Shown here piece after piece: positions 27,056 through 40,415 of a stretch of DNA of 64,000 nucleotides. Source of the DNA: Gymnogyps californianus (lineage: Eukaryota > Chordata > Aves > Accipitriformes > Cathartidae); the NCBI RefSeq assembly GCF_018139145.2, contig NC_059480.1:14508428-14572427 (forward strand), in the 5' to 3' direction. The first letter of the stretch is position 1. Every line of letters starts with the position of its first letter. Below the pieces are notes generated by a model. The model did not search any database. It worked only from the letters and a program-made list of their open reading frames with translations, and was not told the DNA's origin. A program made the position numbers and the translations under genes.

Positions 27056-28740
27056 AAAAACCAAAACCACATTTTCATAGGAACTGAAACTAAATCATTA
27101 ATTTGGTTCTAGTTTGATAAATTTCATCCAACAATAATTTTTTAAAATATTGTATGTCAAAACAGTTCATTAGCTCATTTCCCAACATTTCACTGCATTA
27201 ACAAATGGATTTTGTTTTGGACATGATGCCTTAGAAGATAATAATGCCTTTGCAAGTACTAAATCAGCTGTTACCATGCAGCTGAGAGAAGATCTGCACC
27301 TCACTTATTTTGAGCCCAAGCTTCAAGTTGGGTCTCTCATCCTATGGTTCAAAACTGTCCTAATTACTGCCCCAGGATATTCCTGGGTGGGCATGCCCTT
27401 TTCCATGAAAACAGATCATCTAAATGACATAAAATCTGTAGAAATTGCCTGGAGAGGGGAAAAAAAACACCAAACCAAAACACATTTATCTGAAAAAATA
27501 CCACTGATCACACAAAGCCACCATTAACTTACTATAAAAAAGAAAGACTGCCTACACTTATTCAGAGAACGTAGCTCACCAAGATTGCCTTTTCTAAATA
27601 AATAAGAGTAAGAGATCTCTTGTGCCAAGAAGGAAAACACATTATTTCAAAGTTGTCCAGGTCAATGGAATATGGGTTTGGAAAGATGTCAACAGTGTAG
27701 GAAGAATGAAATCTTTCCATCCTCTTTATATACTTCAGTATATTTAACTATGTTAAACTAAACTTGCAATGCAAAAAACTTGTCAGGTATTCTCTTTCTG
27801 AGCCGTTTCTATTGGTTGCCTTTCTAAATTTTTTTTTTTTTTTAAATGTTTATGTCCCACCTTCCCTCCAAGTGTTCCAACTACACTATAAAAATTAGAT
27901 GCTGTTTCACAGACAAAGGATCCTAGTCAAAATAACTTCAAGAACTTCTGGAAGAAGCATTTGAGGCCTAAGCAATTCAGTGCCAAACCTCCTCCTGCTT
28001 CCATGCTCAGTGGGGGAGCTGGCTGGACACACCAGGATTACAACCATGTGATACTACTCCACAAGAACGCGATCTTGAAGAACCTTTTAGGATTACTGTG
28101 CATTCCTCCATCAGTTTGCAAATCAGGCTGTTCTTAAATGGAAGACAGGGTGGGGGATATCCATAAAATGACTATGTGCTGAATAATTGTTTTTCTGTTA
28201 GCTGATGAACCCCTACGACACTTCCATGGATACCTCTTAGAGTATTTTATAGATCTGTCACTAAAAGCAAAACCTCCACAAACAGATTTAGATTGGTAAC
28301 ACAAGATAGTAAAGCACAAAGCCTAAGGGAACCAGATGCAATTTCATCTTTAAAACGTTTCAGTTGACTTTATGGATTTTTAGAATTTACTACTTGATTT
28401 TATTGCACAGCAACAAGGACTACATGTGAAGGAAGAACCATTTCATAGAAGGCTGACTATATCCTTTGATACCATTTCTACACTGTCTTTGGTTTAGAAG
28501 AGTTTAGTAAAAAGGCAGATCACTATACGGAGACATGTATCATGGCAAGTAGCTCTAATGATTCAGTACTCAAAGTCGAAGACATGTATGTTCAAAGGTC
28601 TCTTTACACTTAAGCTCTGTTTAAAGCTTTTGTAGAAACTGCCTTAGCACATGCAAACACCCCTTAAAAGGTCTCCTAGCCAGTAAATTATGTTGGCTGT
28701 ACGCTATCGAGTACAGATAACTATACCATAGGACTGCAGA

Positions 28741-28766
28741 ACAGAGTGCACCTTCTTGCACTCTGT
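28741..28766. repeat. Perfect 10-bp inverted repeat, 6-nt loop
   Basis: ACAGAGTGCA (28741-28750) and TGCACTCTGT (28757-28766) are exact reverse complements around CCTTCT. No function is assigned. Confidence 0.9.
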
Positions 28767-29810
28767 GTATCAGTCTCATCTTTCCAGGGCTAGTATATAA
28801 CTTTCACATATGTAAACCATTTCACCTTCCAAATAAGAGTACAGCTAGGGCTTTCCTTTGGTAACATGCATTTTGGCCAATGTAATGTTTACAGAACGAA
28901 GCATTTGAGAAGTTTTATTACTCAGTATATTCCCAGAAAGAGGGGAAACTTTAAACCATGCCTTACGTTAGAGCAGAAGTGAAGCTAAAATACCGAACTG
29001 CCTCTCTGCTTCCTGACATTTATTAGGCTGGCTTTATAAAACGAGGCCAAAGAACAGATAAAAGTGGTTGGACCCATTCTTTCAGCAGCACGTTTGTTAG
29101 CAACAGCTTTTCACAATGATTTTTTTCCAGACAATCCATCAACTAACAAATTTTTTTATCATCATCATCGGCTTGCAAATGTATGCATAAGTAGGAGAAA
29201 AACAGTTCATGGATCACAAAATAGAGAACACAAAATTCAGAGACAAGACTTGGAATTTGCAGATCTACACAGAAATCCCCACCATTCGCACTGCCAACTG
29301 ATAGCTGCAATACCCATGGCCTCCCTGCTCTCCTCATGAAGCATCAGATGTTCCCTGCCTTCAGACACGACACACAAATGCAAGGTGTGAAGCACAATGA
29401 GCAATTAGGAAAGGAGAAGGGTTTTTCTTTTTTCCACAAAACAGCATGCGCAAAAAATGACTAAAGCCATTTTTCACGCAGAAAGCTCCTGCTCCTGCTC
29501 CAAAGCATAGGGCCTCTAATACAAAAGTTCACTAAAATATGTCTTCCTTTTTAAAAAAAAAATTATGAAAAAACATTCTCTCAAAATTCAATACACAGTT
29601 CTGACTAAAACCTTGCAAGATTTTTCAATTTCAGACAGGCAATCATTATGGAAAACAGCAGCACACCAGAGCACACCAAAAGACGGCAATGTTGCAACCA
29701 TCCAAAAAGAGTAACAGGAAACAAACATCCAGCTCTTGGTGTGTACTGCAAACCACTCAAGAACAGCCTACAGCTCCAGCTCTGTAATAATTCATTTGGT
29801 GCTTACTGTC

Positions 29811-29857
29811 AGCTGGACCAAATTCTTGATCCTACTGAAGTCAGTGGTGTAACTCCC
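29811..29857. repeat. Palindromic dispersed-repeat relic (copy 3)
   Basis: CTGGACCAAATTCTTGATCC then TACTGAAGTCAGTGGTGTAA resembles the related 'GGGCCAAATTCTG...CATTGAAGTCAATGG.GTAAC' repeat of amniote genomes. It is short and diverged. Confidence 0.4.
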
Positions 29858-31799
29858 AAGCCACTGCTCTTCACATAGCTCTCTGGCCCCAGTTTAGCTT
29901 GGGGATGTTTGTTTAAAAAAGGTTTGAATGTTTCAAATGTGTCTATTATCATCAATCAGTAGGACATATTTATATTTCTCCTAAATGCAACATCTGGTAT
30001 TAATCACATAAAATAAGAATAATTTACCCCATATATCCATTCAGGAGCTAAATGGTTTTCCCTGGAAACACCAGTTTTATTGTGTTGTGGGGTACGGAAG
30101 AAAGCCTTAAAATATTAGCTTCTGAATTGAATTTAGACACTTTCTGAAATAAATCTCATCTCCCTTACTGAATTTAGTAATCGATCCAGATACTTTTCTT
30201 GAAAGCTATTTTTCTCCAGCCCCAGACAGAGACAACAAGACTACTGAATCATCCATTCATTTCTTCATTTTTCACACATTTAAACTTAAATCTCACAACA
30301 GTTTAGCTCCGACACAAAGGGGAAACGACCACACAAGTCTGATTGATTTTCAAAGAAAAAACATCACTTTAACTTTACAGTGTTTTCTGAGACCAAAGTC
30401 TTTCCTTCAAAGGCTTTAATAAAGGTCATAGGTTTCCTTTAGAAATAGAAGAAATGTTTTTGATTTAAGCTCTTAATTAAACAATGACTGTGTTTCTACT
30501 AATAATGCAAGAAAAAATTCTTATCAGGCTGTCTTCAGTGTACAAATTAACATCTCTTGATGAATCAAAGTTAGGTATTATTTTAGGACCCTGATAGCAA
30601 CCAAGAAAAAAGATCAGAAAATGCACTCTTTGGGGAGGAGGCGGGGGAAGTATTTTGCTTTACTGTACAAGCACAACAACAAATTAGTTCCTTACCCAAA
30701 TTAAAACATCCAGCCACGCTGCAGCTCAAATAAATAATATTACTGGAAAGAAGAGTGTAGAATTTGGAGAGGATTAACGATTCTGTGATGCTATTAACAC
30801 ATTATATGCATAAGGCGGTCCTTCGTGCACACACACCAGCTGCAGGGCATCGCCAGCCACAGCGTGGATTCCATCCCACTGTTAGCTGAGGACTGAAGTA
30901 TCCCCATCAGTATGGGCCATTCATAAGGTCTGTAAATTGACTAAACTTCTGCACCTTTCAAATAACAAGAAAGATTGCATGCCTAAAAGTTTTCTTTCAC
31001 TCTTAACATCTCGTGTCTGATATGCCACTGTTCTGCACAGTTACACAGCACAGAGAATTTCACTAACTAGTTCCCATACATGGGTAGAAGCTGTACCGTG
31101 CTTAGGGTGCTGTAGGTACAACAAGAAATTCAAAGAACTTGAACTTCTTGCCCTGTTCCTAATAATAAATATGCTTTGTACCTCTTTTAAAAGCAGTCCC
31201 GGCAGACAGCTTACATCATTCTTTTAATGCCACTGGCCCCACGGCTCTAAACCTTTATCTGTATCACTACTCTCAAACATACTACTGACATTTAGTACTT
31301 ATGGGAGAGGGAAAAGCCACGACCTTTTCCATCAGGAAGTTGTTCATCACTGGACTTTATCCAAGGGGAATGTTAATGATGATACAGAAAAGTGGTTAAC
31401 CATTTTTCATAAATATAAAAGGCATCTCCTGTTAAGGATGTTTCCGGCTTACTGTGGGAAATACACTAAGAGGTGACATATTAACCTTGGTTTGTTTGTA
31501 TGAACTCTTATCTTCAAATATGGACAAAACAGCTCCAAAATTATTCTACCTGACAGCTGAGGGACCATTCCAATTTGTCCACTCAAGACAAAATTAAGAT
31601 TTAAACTGATTATGTGAGGGATTGGACCAGGCCCCTGTGCATACATTGTACTGCGCAAACATACTCCACAAAGCAGCACTAAGAGAAACTATTGGGAAGA
31701 GCACATAAGCACACTCTCTGCAGTCCCTCTGCCTTGCCCAGTATCTACAGCTTACCTTGATTAGGAATGCTAGAGGACACATCTCTGCCTATTCCTTTT

Positions 31800-32110
31800 A
31801 GCATCCTAACAGATATAGGCAATGGCCTCTGCCTCCCTCTCAATAACCTTCCTGAGGATGCCCAACGTTTTGTTGGCTGTTTTGACCACTGCACACCGAT
31901 ATGATGATTTCAGGGAACTGTAAATGATAGCTCAAAGACCTCTTTCCTGAGTTTTAACTGCCAGCTCCGAGTCCAGGATCATGCAGGCATGTTCCCTCCA
32001 CAATGCATTACCTGCACTGCTTACACTGAAGCTTATCTACTACCTTTTTGTCCACTCACACAGTTTTGCAGAGTTCCACCGTATGTGCTCTAAGAGTCAA
32101 TGAACTCAAG
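31800..32110 (-). mobile_element. Ancient CR1-type LINE fragment
   Basis: GATGCCCAACGTTTTGTTGG, then GACCACTGCACACCGATATG, then TTTCAGGGAACT and CTCAAAGACCTCTTTCCTGA, follow the order of the CR1 antisense consensus ('CCTAACATTCTGTTTGCTTTTTTGACTGC...CAGAGAACT...CCAAGATCTCTTTC'). It continues with a CATTACCTGCAC block and ends before 32110. Strongly diverged. Confidence 0.65.
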
Positions 32111-33605
32111 GCAGTGTTGTCGTAACACAGACACATTAAGAAATATCTGGTAACTGAATGGTAAAAAAGGATAAAGGAAAATCCAAGGGGTTGTTCCGGT
32201 TAAAAATGAGAATTTTGTTCAGAGTGATAATAGGCAATTATTGTTATTTTTTTGATTCAGATTGGTACACTAGGAATTTAAATAAAATACAGTCATTCCT
32301 TTCATGTAGTAAGTGACTAGGACTTGCAGTTGAAGGAATAAATTATGTTTGTTATGTCTAGAAGACTTAGAAACCATAAAAATCAGTAAATTTCTTTCCT
32401 TCTATGAAATTTCACCAGTGACGTGGTGGCATTAATCTAGAGAGGGCGAGACAAGCCGTCTATTACTATTATCATACTCTGTTTGGCTGGTGTTGGGAAA
32501 ACTACAGTTCCCTTTTGCAAACTTCACGGAGCTGTGTTAAAAAAAGAACGCTAGCACAGGCTCCACAGCTGCTTACACAGTGAGTACCTACAGATAGCTT
32601 AATCGCCAAGTCCTGACTTTGGCCACACTTCCGCTGCACCACTAAAGTTAGCTTGGGCAGCAGTTCATACACAGCGCAACTAAGACCAAGCAGGGTCAAG
32701 TACAGGTCCCATGATACAGCAGAATAATATCCCAGAAGCAATAAAGAGAGCATGAAGAACGTGACCTACCGTGTATTAGATTTGGCAGCATTTTATAGCC
32801 CCATCTCTGCGGCACCTATGCAGTTGGAAAGGTAGAGCCATTCTGCTAGGGAAAGGAGCCAGCAGAGCTGCAGGGGGCTTTTTAATCCCTAAGGAAGGAT
32901 TCCTCTCATCTGCTGTTCTCTTAAGACAGTAAGCCTGCTCTCTCACACTCACCATGCTGAAGCACAGAGAAGAGCCACAGAATACACTCAATATTGAGAT
33001 TTTCAAAGAATTTTAAAAGAAAGGTACTTTGATCCATTTTGGAGATCTCTTGGTCTCTCTCCAGCACTTTCCTTGTGCTATCCAACTCTGATTAATAGGA
33101 AGCTGCTCTTTGAGTCATTTGTAATAAAAAATGGACCAAAACACAGTCTCCTCCTTTACCATACTGGAAATGAATTAATTTTGCTCAACTTCAAAGCAAT
33201 CAGCAATTTTATGGGTGTTAAATGAAGTTAAGTCCTTATTTACCAATGGAGCTGTTCACACAAATGAAGACAGATTACACAATAAAAATGTCCAGAGTTA
33301 CATCCCTAAATAATGTCCAATTACCATTAGGTTTTGCTGTTTGGGACCTATTTTGCAGAATGTTGAATACTGTTGTATTACAATATATTTAAAATCTTTC
33401 ACTTTCTGAAATGTCACTGGTACAGTGTCTCCTGTACTTCAGAATTGAATTATTTAGCAATTCATTAAATAAATCAGACAAATCAGATTCTAGCACAGCA
33501 TGTAGTAGAATGGACTCCAGTCACTGGTTTTTATGATGCTTTGCAACTGAAAGCAAACAGGCCCTTCCCAATTATATTTATGAACTTTTTTTATTTGTAA
33601 TTTCA

Positions 33606-33643
33606 TTTATATAAATAGTAGCTGTTTATATAAACAGTAGCTG
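33606..33643. repeat. Tandem duplication, 19 bp x 2
   Basis: TTTATATAAATAGTAGCTG is followed directly by a copy with one change (C for T at position 11). A TA/TG-rich stretch (to about 33750) follows, so the area is low-complexity. Confidence 0.85.
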
Positions 33644-35976
33644 TCAGGTTGCATTAAAAGTGAATGTGTGTATACATGTGGAAGGTGTATATAACAAGAA
33701 CTGTTACATACAGTTATATATGTGTGTATAAAAAATATATATACACAATGCACCTAAACTTTTGCATTAGCAGCTTTTTTCAACAGACTGTCATGAGGTA
33801 TGAATCTTTATTAATTTACAATTTAGTCTGTTAGTATAGCATAAAGCCAATTTATCAGCCTTCTCGAATATACCAAATTATTTTATTACTAACATAAATC
33901 ATTCACTCTGAGTTGCTCTGCAAATCTCCTTTCCCTGCAAATGAAAATATGATTAGACACAGCACCATGCAGTACTTTGGAGGTGAGAACAAATGTGTGA
34001 AGTGTGAAATAAATGTAGCAGAACATGAATCTCACATTCCTAACAGCTGTTTGGCAGTACAACGTGTGTATGTGACAGTAATGACAACATACTGCCCTTA
34101 GAGGTAATGAGACTCATATCTAGACAAGCACAGAAGATGCGTCATAGTTCCAGGGAGCCCCAGGACAGACATCTTGCTGCACACGATGCATCACTTTGGG
34201 TTACAGAAAACCAGGGAGCAGGCATTCCTACAAGCAACAGTGATTTCCCTACCCAGGTGGGAAAGCAGTATTGATTTGTTGTATCACTACCAGAGTGGCA
34301 TGGTTAATGATTAGAGCTAATATATTATTCCTTGCTGTTGTTAGGTACTACAGTGTAGGTCTAAGGCCCTACTCTGGTCTCCTTTAGAGCAACAGTATAT
34401 TTAATTCTACTTCAGTGAGTAAATAAATAAAAAATTAAAAAATAGAGCTTTTTTCTTTTATCAGCTAGAAGCTGCTGACATTGCTGACAAGGGAATAGGG
34501 CAATGCAACAAAGCTGAGATGACTACATCAGAGAAACCACTGAGAGCTTCTAGTGGAGCATGAGAGAACAAGACATCCATATAAAACCTACTGCCAGAAA
34601 GCCCAAAAGACACATCCAACATAGAAGGGGAGCAAGTATCAACAAAGCTTTTTTCATAGTTTCTATTATCCCTTCTCTCTGGTGAGCTCTTTCTGAAAAC
34701 AATCCAAGTCACAAACATTTACAATGCCATAAAGACCTACTCATCCACAGAAGTAACCAAGCTCACTTGGGAGGAACCATGCTCTCCTCCAGGCAGACTT
34801 TGCATTTATTCCTGTTGTGTGGGAACCAACACCTCAGGCGACAGGACAGGCACAGCTGCCCAGTTCATCGCACAAGGAGGACGCATCCTGATACGCAACA
34901 GGGGATGTGCTGCCTTGCTCAGGTATAAGCCTTCAAATGGACCTTCTCTCAGTGTGCAGCATCACTGGGACTGCTCAGTGAAGGGGCAGTGTCTCTTCCT
35001 CAAGGACTCTTTATCTCAGGTACCACCGAGTCCCTTCTCTTGTGAGGAGAAAAACAATGCACAAGGTGCCAGAGATGGAGTGCAAGATGCAAGGCTCACC
35101 AAAATGCATCTGATTCACATTGCCTAACAAAATCGTTGGGGAGCTACAAGACTCCTCAAGTAGAGAGCAGTTGATTACAACACTGTATCATCACCTATTC
35201 TTTAATTTAAAATACTACATAGCTTGAAGGAAAGCATCAATAATAACTGGTTTTGAGTTAGAAACAGAAAATGCTGTTTGTCCTGCGTAACTTGAGGAAG
35301 GGTATTTGTCAGCTCACAAGGTATTACTTTCTGTTGCAAGCACAGGAAACAAAAAACAAATGCAGATTGATGCACATTTATCACCAGATAAACGACCTGG
35401 AAGTTTCTGAAGGGCCAGCATTGCCAAAAGACTACTGTTAATTAGCCATACATACATGCTGAATTTCCTGCAAAGCCAGTACTTGATTACACACAGACCA
35501 GTCCCATAGTCCTCACTCATATCAACAATCAATTAAAAACCAGTATTATTCTAACAATAGAAATGTAATGCACTCTTCAATAGTAACAGAACCTATGTAA
35601 AATATGCAGAAAAAACAACTGTTCACTTAACTAGGCAATGCTTAATGGCAGACAAAAGTAATTCTTATTTTTCTTAGAGCTGTGCTCCCTTCTCTTTCTA
35701 CTTTCCAAGAACAGTTTTCAGGACACAACATGATGGTTGTTGACACCTTGTTGGTGTTTTGGTCTGATAAAAGTAAATTTGGAATACCATAAGTCTAGAC
35801 AGTATTCAGTCATTTCTGACTTCTCATAAAAATCAGAATAGTTGATAAGAATCATGCTTTGAAAATTTGGACACCCTATTCTTTAGCTAGGAATCTTCTG
35901 CTTTATTCTTCACTAGCAATTTCTCCAACAGCAGGGAAAAACAATAATAATCTGCCAGTCAGCCATTGTATTTCAG

Positions 35977-36026
35977 GGGGACTAAATGGATTCTTAAGAA
36001 AGGAACAGATATCTGTTCCAACAGAA
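35977..36026 (+). other. Spliceable plus-strand segment (50 nt)
   Basis: A strong acceptor (agccattgtatttcag) and a strong donor (CAGAA|gtgagttc) enclose 50 bases. One frame reads GLNGFLRKEQISVPTE after two bases and ends in phase 0; another frame is also open. It could be a small exon of a plus-strand transcript or a pair of decoy sites. Confidence 0.18.
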
Positions 36027-37837
36027 GTGAGTTCTCGCCAGTACATGCTCTTGAGGGCGTGCATGGGAAGAAGGACAGATTCAGAGAATGCTGAAAGGCT
36101 AATTGTTTTATGAGGGGTTTTTTAAAACTTCTTTTTTTAAAGCAGATATAATCTTATAAACAATTTGCCCAGAATACAACCTGATTCACTTTGGAGCCAA
36201 GTGCCATATTTTAACCATTTATAAAGCTAATATCTAGTAAAATTAGTATTTATCAACACTACTTATATATTATTAAGTGTCATATTCAGACCATTTATAC
36301 TTCAGGGCAACCATCCTTCAGTCAATGCAGCAAAATATGCATAGGCTAATAAAAACAACCAAAAGATTATTTAGCACATGGGATGTGGCAAGATTCGGTC
36401 AGGCAGGCACTTGTTATTCTGCTAGAAACTCACATAACACATTGTGATTTTCTGAAAGCTAATTCCTAAAAGCAAGCATGGCCAAAGGAAATCAAGTGTG
36501 TTTCAGATCAGGGTCTTCTCTATATAGAACAGTAAACACTGCACAGTGCTCACCTACAGACACAACAATATTTCACCATGCAAATAGAAATATTAGGAAG
36601 CAGACGGAAAAACAGCACCAAAGCATCACAAGAGGAAGAACGGAACGTAGATAAATTCTCTTTAATGTGTATTTCTATGATTCCTGGACATAAGAAACGA
36701 GAATCTAATTCCCTGAGTAAAACCGATGAAAGGGCCAAAGCGACATCTGAAGCAGGAACAGAGGTCTGCTTCCATCTATGTTATACAGCTCTGTCAGAAA
36801 CAAAGCCTGAACATTTTCCTGCAGCCACCTCGATGCTAAGCTGAATGGCAAATTCCACCTTGAACTCCAAGGCATGTAAGGCTTTCCAGGCCGCGTTAGC
36901 TCGAGCAAAGCCAGGACTCGCAATGGTCAGGTTTTGCTTTGTTTTTTTATTTTTAAACCAGACAAGTTAAAGGTCCACTGGCAGGCAGGCCTCTAGGGTG
37001 AGACTGCATTGCTACTGAAGGAGGAAGACCATGGTCAAGTGTGAAGACATATGTTAATGAGACAAGCTAGGACAGATAGATAATTAACCAAAGGAGTCAC
37101 CTAACATAGGCTGCAGCTGGAGAGCAGAAGAAGGGAGTCCAGAGAGAGGGAGGGAGCTTAAATGAAACACTGAAAGTAACTGCAAGGAGGAAGAACTCAG
37201 GTGACCTGGAGTGAAGGCTTCACAGTTTACAATGCAACACATAGCTGTTTGCTAACACAATGTACCGAGCCCTATATTTTAAAAACACTTTTGTCTTTAA
37301 TTTGCAGCAAAATTTTTATCAAAAAACCATCAGATAAGAATGATGCATCACAGCAGGTACAAAAAGGACAGGATTAAACAAATACATATGTATGTATACA
37401 AAGTTAACACCCATGCGTGGTAGACTAACATATTAACACAAAATAACTTTCATAAATTGACAAGATGTTCTCTGTGCAAGGGACTGCAGAACAACCAAAT
37501 ATTGAGCAATTCCATATGGAACAGATTTTCAGGGGAACATTGTGAAAGGTGCATCTTCCAAAAATTTGTTCCGTGAGAAGTACGTTTGCCTACCACTGAT
37601 TTCATCATTCCATCAGGACTCAGGATCAGAAGATTTAGCAATAGTCTGTGATATGCCACCTTCCACAGAAGTGATTCAGTTTTACAGTGCATTCAAATCC
37701 ACATTCTGCACAAGAGACAGAATTCACTGTAAAGAATCACGCTCATTCAGTTACTGAGGTTGAGTATTAATTTTCTGAGGCTGAAGAACAGAACACAGGA
37801 AATACCATTTATGCATTTCTAATCTTTAGTCAAGCTC

Positions 37838-37985
37838 TCATTTATCAGTATTACTCCCTTTGAATTTGCTAGTATTTCTCAAAGTGGAACCAGTCCCGCT
37901 GGATCTCTTATTTGGCCCTCGACTCTTGCTGGTGCTGCCACTGACCACCTTGGCAAGCATGTCTCTGATACTGTGGCTATGACCA
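37838..37985 (-). other. Candidate terminal exon (48 codons plus stop)
   Basis: On the minus strand an acceptor (gtgtcaacatatgcag) is followed by one base and 48 open codons, then TGA. The peptide starts GHSHSIRDMLAKVVSGSTSK and is rich in Ser, Thr, Lys, Arg and Gly with few hydrophobics, like a disordered basic C-terminus. No good donor is seen before the stop, so it would be a last coding exon. No close AATAAA follows. A 13-bp tandem duplication lies in the pyrimidine tract in front of it. Not recognised as a family. Confidence 0.22.
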
Positions 37986-37997
37986 CTGCATATGTTG

Positions 37998-38023
37998 ACA
38001 CAGTAAAAGAACACAGTAAAAGA
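37998..38023. repeat. Perfect tandem duplication, 13 bp x 2
   Basis: ACACAGTAAAAGA occurs twice head to tail. On the minus strand it forms part of the pyrimidine-rich stretch in front of the candidate exon at 37838-37985. Confidence 0.9.
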
Positions 38024-40020
38024 ATAATGCAACATATGTTTTGACAAAACAGTTGTGAATAAGAGGAATCTGCTACTTATTATGCAATAAACACCATAAT
38101 TAAAACCAGACATGTGTGTGTCCTTTACCCATTTTAATTAACAAACTGAGAAATATGCAGGAGGTCAGAAACAAGAAAGACACCGATGAAGAGTTTTCTT
38201 CTCACTTACTGCAAAATAGACATGCACTTTGCCACATTTGAGAATTTTTTCACATACAAAACAAGACATGGCAAGACTGTACTCCAACCTGCCTCAAACA
38301 TATTTCTTCAAAGCATTAAGTAAAACAGATGAGCATTTTGTTGACACTGAGCTAGGATATGAAGTTCACTTTGACCAAAACACCAACTACTGATCACAAG
38401 GCAACTTGGGACAAGATTTCCATTAAACACCCCACATTTGCAACACTTCAGATTTTACCAAAAGGATGAATTATTTACTGGTTTTGTGCTTTCACCACTC
38501 CACTAAATTAAACAGAAAACCATCCTTGTCTCTCCCTCTCCTGCATGATACCATATCTTGCTCACTTAATTTCACAGTTATAACAAAAAGTGACAAAAGA
38601 AGTGCCAGACCTTGTGCTTCATTTTGTTCACAGGCCATTTACGTACATGCTTTGGAAGAGATGGCCATATGGGCACCTGCAGTTCTGTTTTCAGTTTTTA
38701 CAGTCCTCACTGATAAGCAACATTAGATAAAAAGCTGCTCACCCGAACTCAGCTGTGTGCCAGCAACAGACAAATAACTTGAAGGTGTTAGACAAGTGAC
38801 ATTTCTCTTTATTAGTGTCATGGAAGGGGTCTTTTTGCATTATCTAATCTGAAGCTTTCATTTTGGGAGGAATAGTCAAAGCCAGTAACTTCAGTCCCTT
38901 ATTGTTCATCTAAAGTCATTAATAGAATACAGACTTTACAGTAGGCAGTGAAAAATAAGCTTTAACTGACATTTCAGTAGCATTTCTCTATTAACATTTA
39001 GCAGTGTTGAGAAAAGAGCATCATTTCTCTGAGCCACATGAAGGCTCCAAGGGTTGATGGTCTTCCACATGGCTAACTTGTCTAGCACTGCTAACAAGTT
39101 GGAATTTTTAGATAAAAACCTTCAAATTTTACTTTAGAATACAAGAAAAGCAATTGCACTTTACATCTTTTCATGGGTGCAAGTAAGTGTGTAACAGTAA
39201 GAAATTAATTGCTTCATTTCAAGTCAAAGTTAGCTACTCTCTCTGTAGAATCAACACTGCCTACTCCAGGAGGCAGCAATGAGGTGAGATCCTAAGGCAG
39301 AACATTAGTTATTCTACTGCTTGCTACCACATGGCTCCTAACCCCCAAAGCATACAAAAGAGCCAAACATCTCCAAAGAGCCAGAAGATCTACCCAAATC
39401 AGACATCAAAGTTAGAAACATAAAACCTCCCTTTAAACTCTTACTTAGTTTTTGTAGCTTTTCCTCCTGGGAGGCTTTTAGTAATAATCTGAACTTTTAC
39501 ACATCATTCATTTTACATGGACTTAGAATTTTGCTGGTCTAGGTAAAGGAAAATTGGGGTTTCTAATAACATTGCACCCTCTAAGAATGCTTGGAAAGAA
39601 AATGAAAAGGACAATAAATAAAAATAAGGCTAAAATATCTGTGATCCCATATACATACTCAGCTATTTGGATCTTATTCAGTCCAAGTTTCACAATGTAT
39701 AAAGGTGTAAGAGAAAGTACATATTCTGAGAAAAAGAGATCCCAAGTTCTCTAGCCACTCTCAGACAAAGACTTATTAAGGATGGCATCTCATCTTCACA
39801 GATGAGCCAAATTGTCTATTTCCTCACTAATAGAAAAGCATACAAACGATATACAGTTCTCTGGTAGAAACTGCATTTAAGAAGTATATGTATGTACCCA
39901 CCATAATCTCCTTCAAATCCATTTTTATAAATGACTACAACATTATCTTTCATTTTATTTCTCCCTCCCTTGTTTTCCTGCTCTCCCTGCCAGTGTTAGA
40001 GAACGTTTTTTTTCTCTTAC

Positions 40021-40415
40021 CAGCACCGAGCTAAGCGTGAGCTCCCTCAGGCAAGCCTAATCGCAGTGGACCACTTTGCCTTACTAAGGAAGGGCAGAGC
40101 CCTTTCTCTCCAGTTTTAAAGGTCTTGAGACAACAGGTTGCCATTGAGAGATTTCTGGCTGGAGGTAACAAGGACTGTGAAGCAGACTTAACAAAGACAA
40201 ATACATAGCAGTTAATTAAGACCAACATTTTTGCCAGCTGCTTTAATTTCAGTGTTCTCAGCACATCATCAGGTACTACGTGATCTAGCTCCATCTGCAA
40301 CATCCGGACAGCCCAGGTTGCAAGGTGCTCAATATTGGAGCTGCACCCAGCCACATTTATAACCTTCCAGTTTACTAATGAGCCAAAAGATACTAAAACC
40401 AAACAAATTACCACA
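40021..40415 (-). other. Candidate exon with 128-codon open frame
   Basis: On the minus strand a good acceptor (gtttctttttcctag) precedes 395 bases that end in a strong donor (GCTG|gtaagaga). One frame is open from the acceptor to TAG at 40031-40033, eleven bases before the donor. It includes VINVAGCSSNIEHLATWAVR and MLQMELDHVVPDDVLRTLKL. The first residues (VVICLVLVSFGSLV) are hydrophobic. The acceptor leaves one base, which fits the two bases left if the segment at 44757-44921 uses its earlier donor. It could be a coding exon, a non-coding exon or chance. Confidence 0.25.

Larger units (their letters stand above)
17196..31799. other. No gene supported
   Basis: About 14.6 kb of unique AT-rich DNA. 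It contains the CR1 relic at 20404, poly(A) at 22878, the G-rich run at 26241, the palindrome at 26687, the hairpin at 28741 and a palindromic-repeat relic at 29811. No open frame longer than about 120 codons and none with recognisable motifs. Intergenic or intronic. Confidence 0.6.
32111..37837. other. No gene supported
   Basis: Unique AT-rich sequence with the TA/TG-rich and duplicated stretch at 33.6-33.75 kb. A minus-strand open frame at 34461-34718 begins just after an acceptor-like site (ttgttttcag). It has no donor and no known relative. The plus-strand spliceable segment at 35977 is listed separately. Confidence 0.55.
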
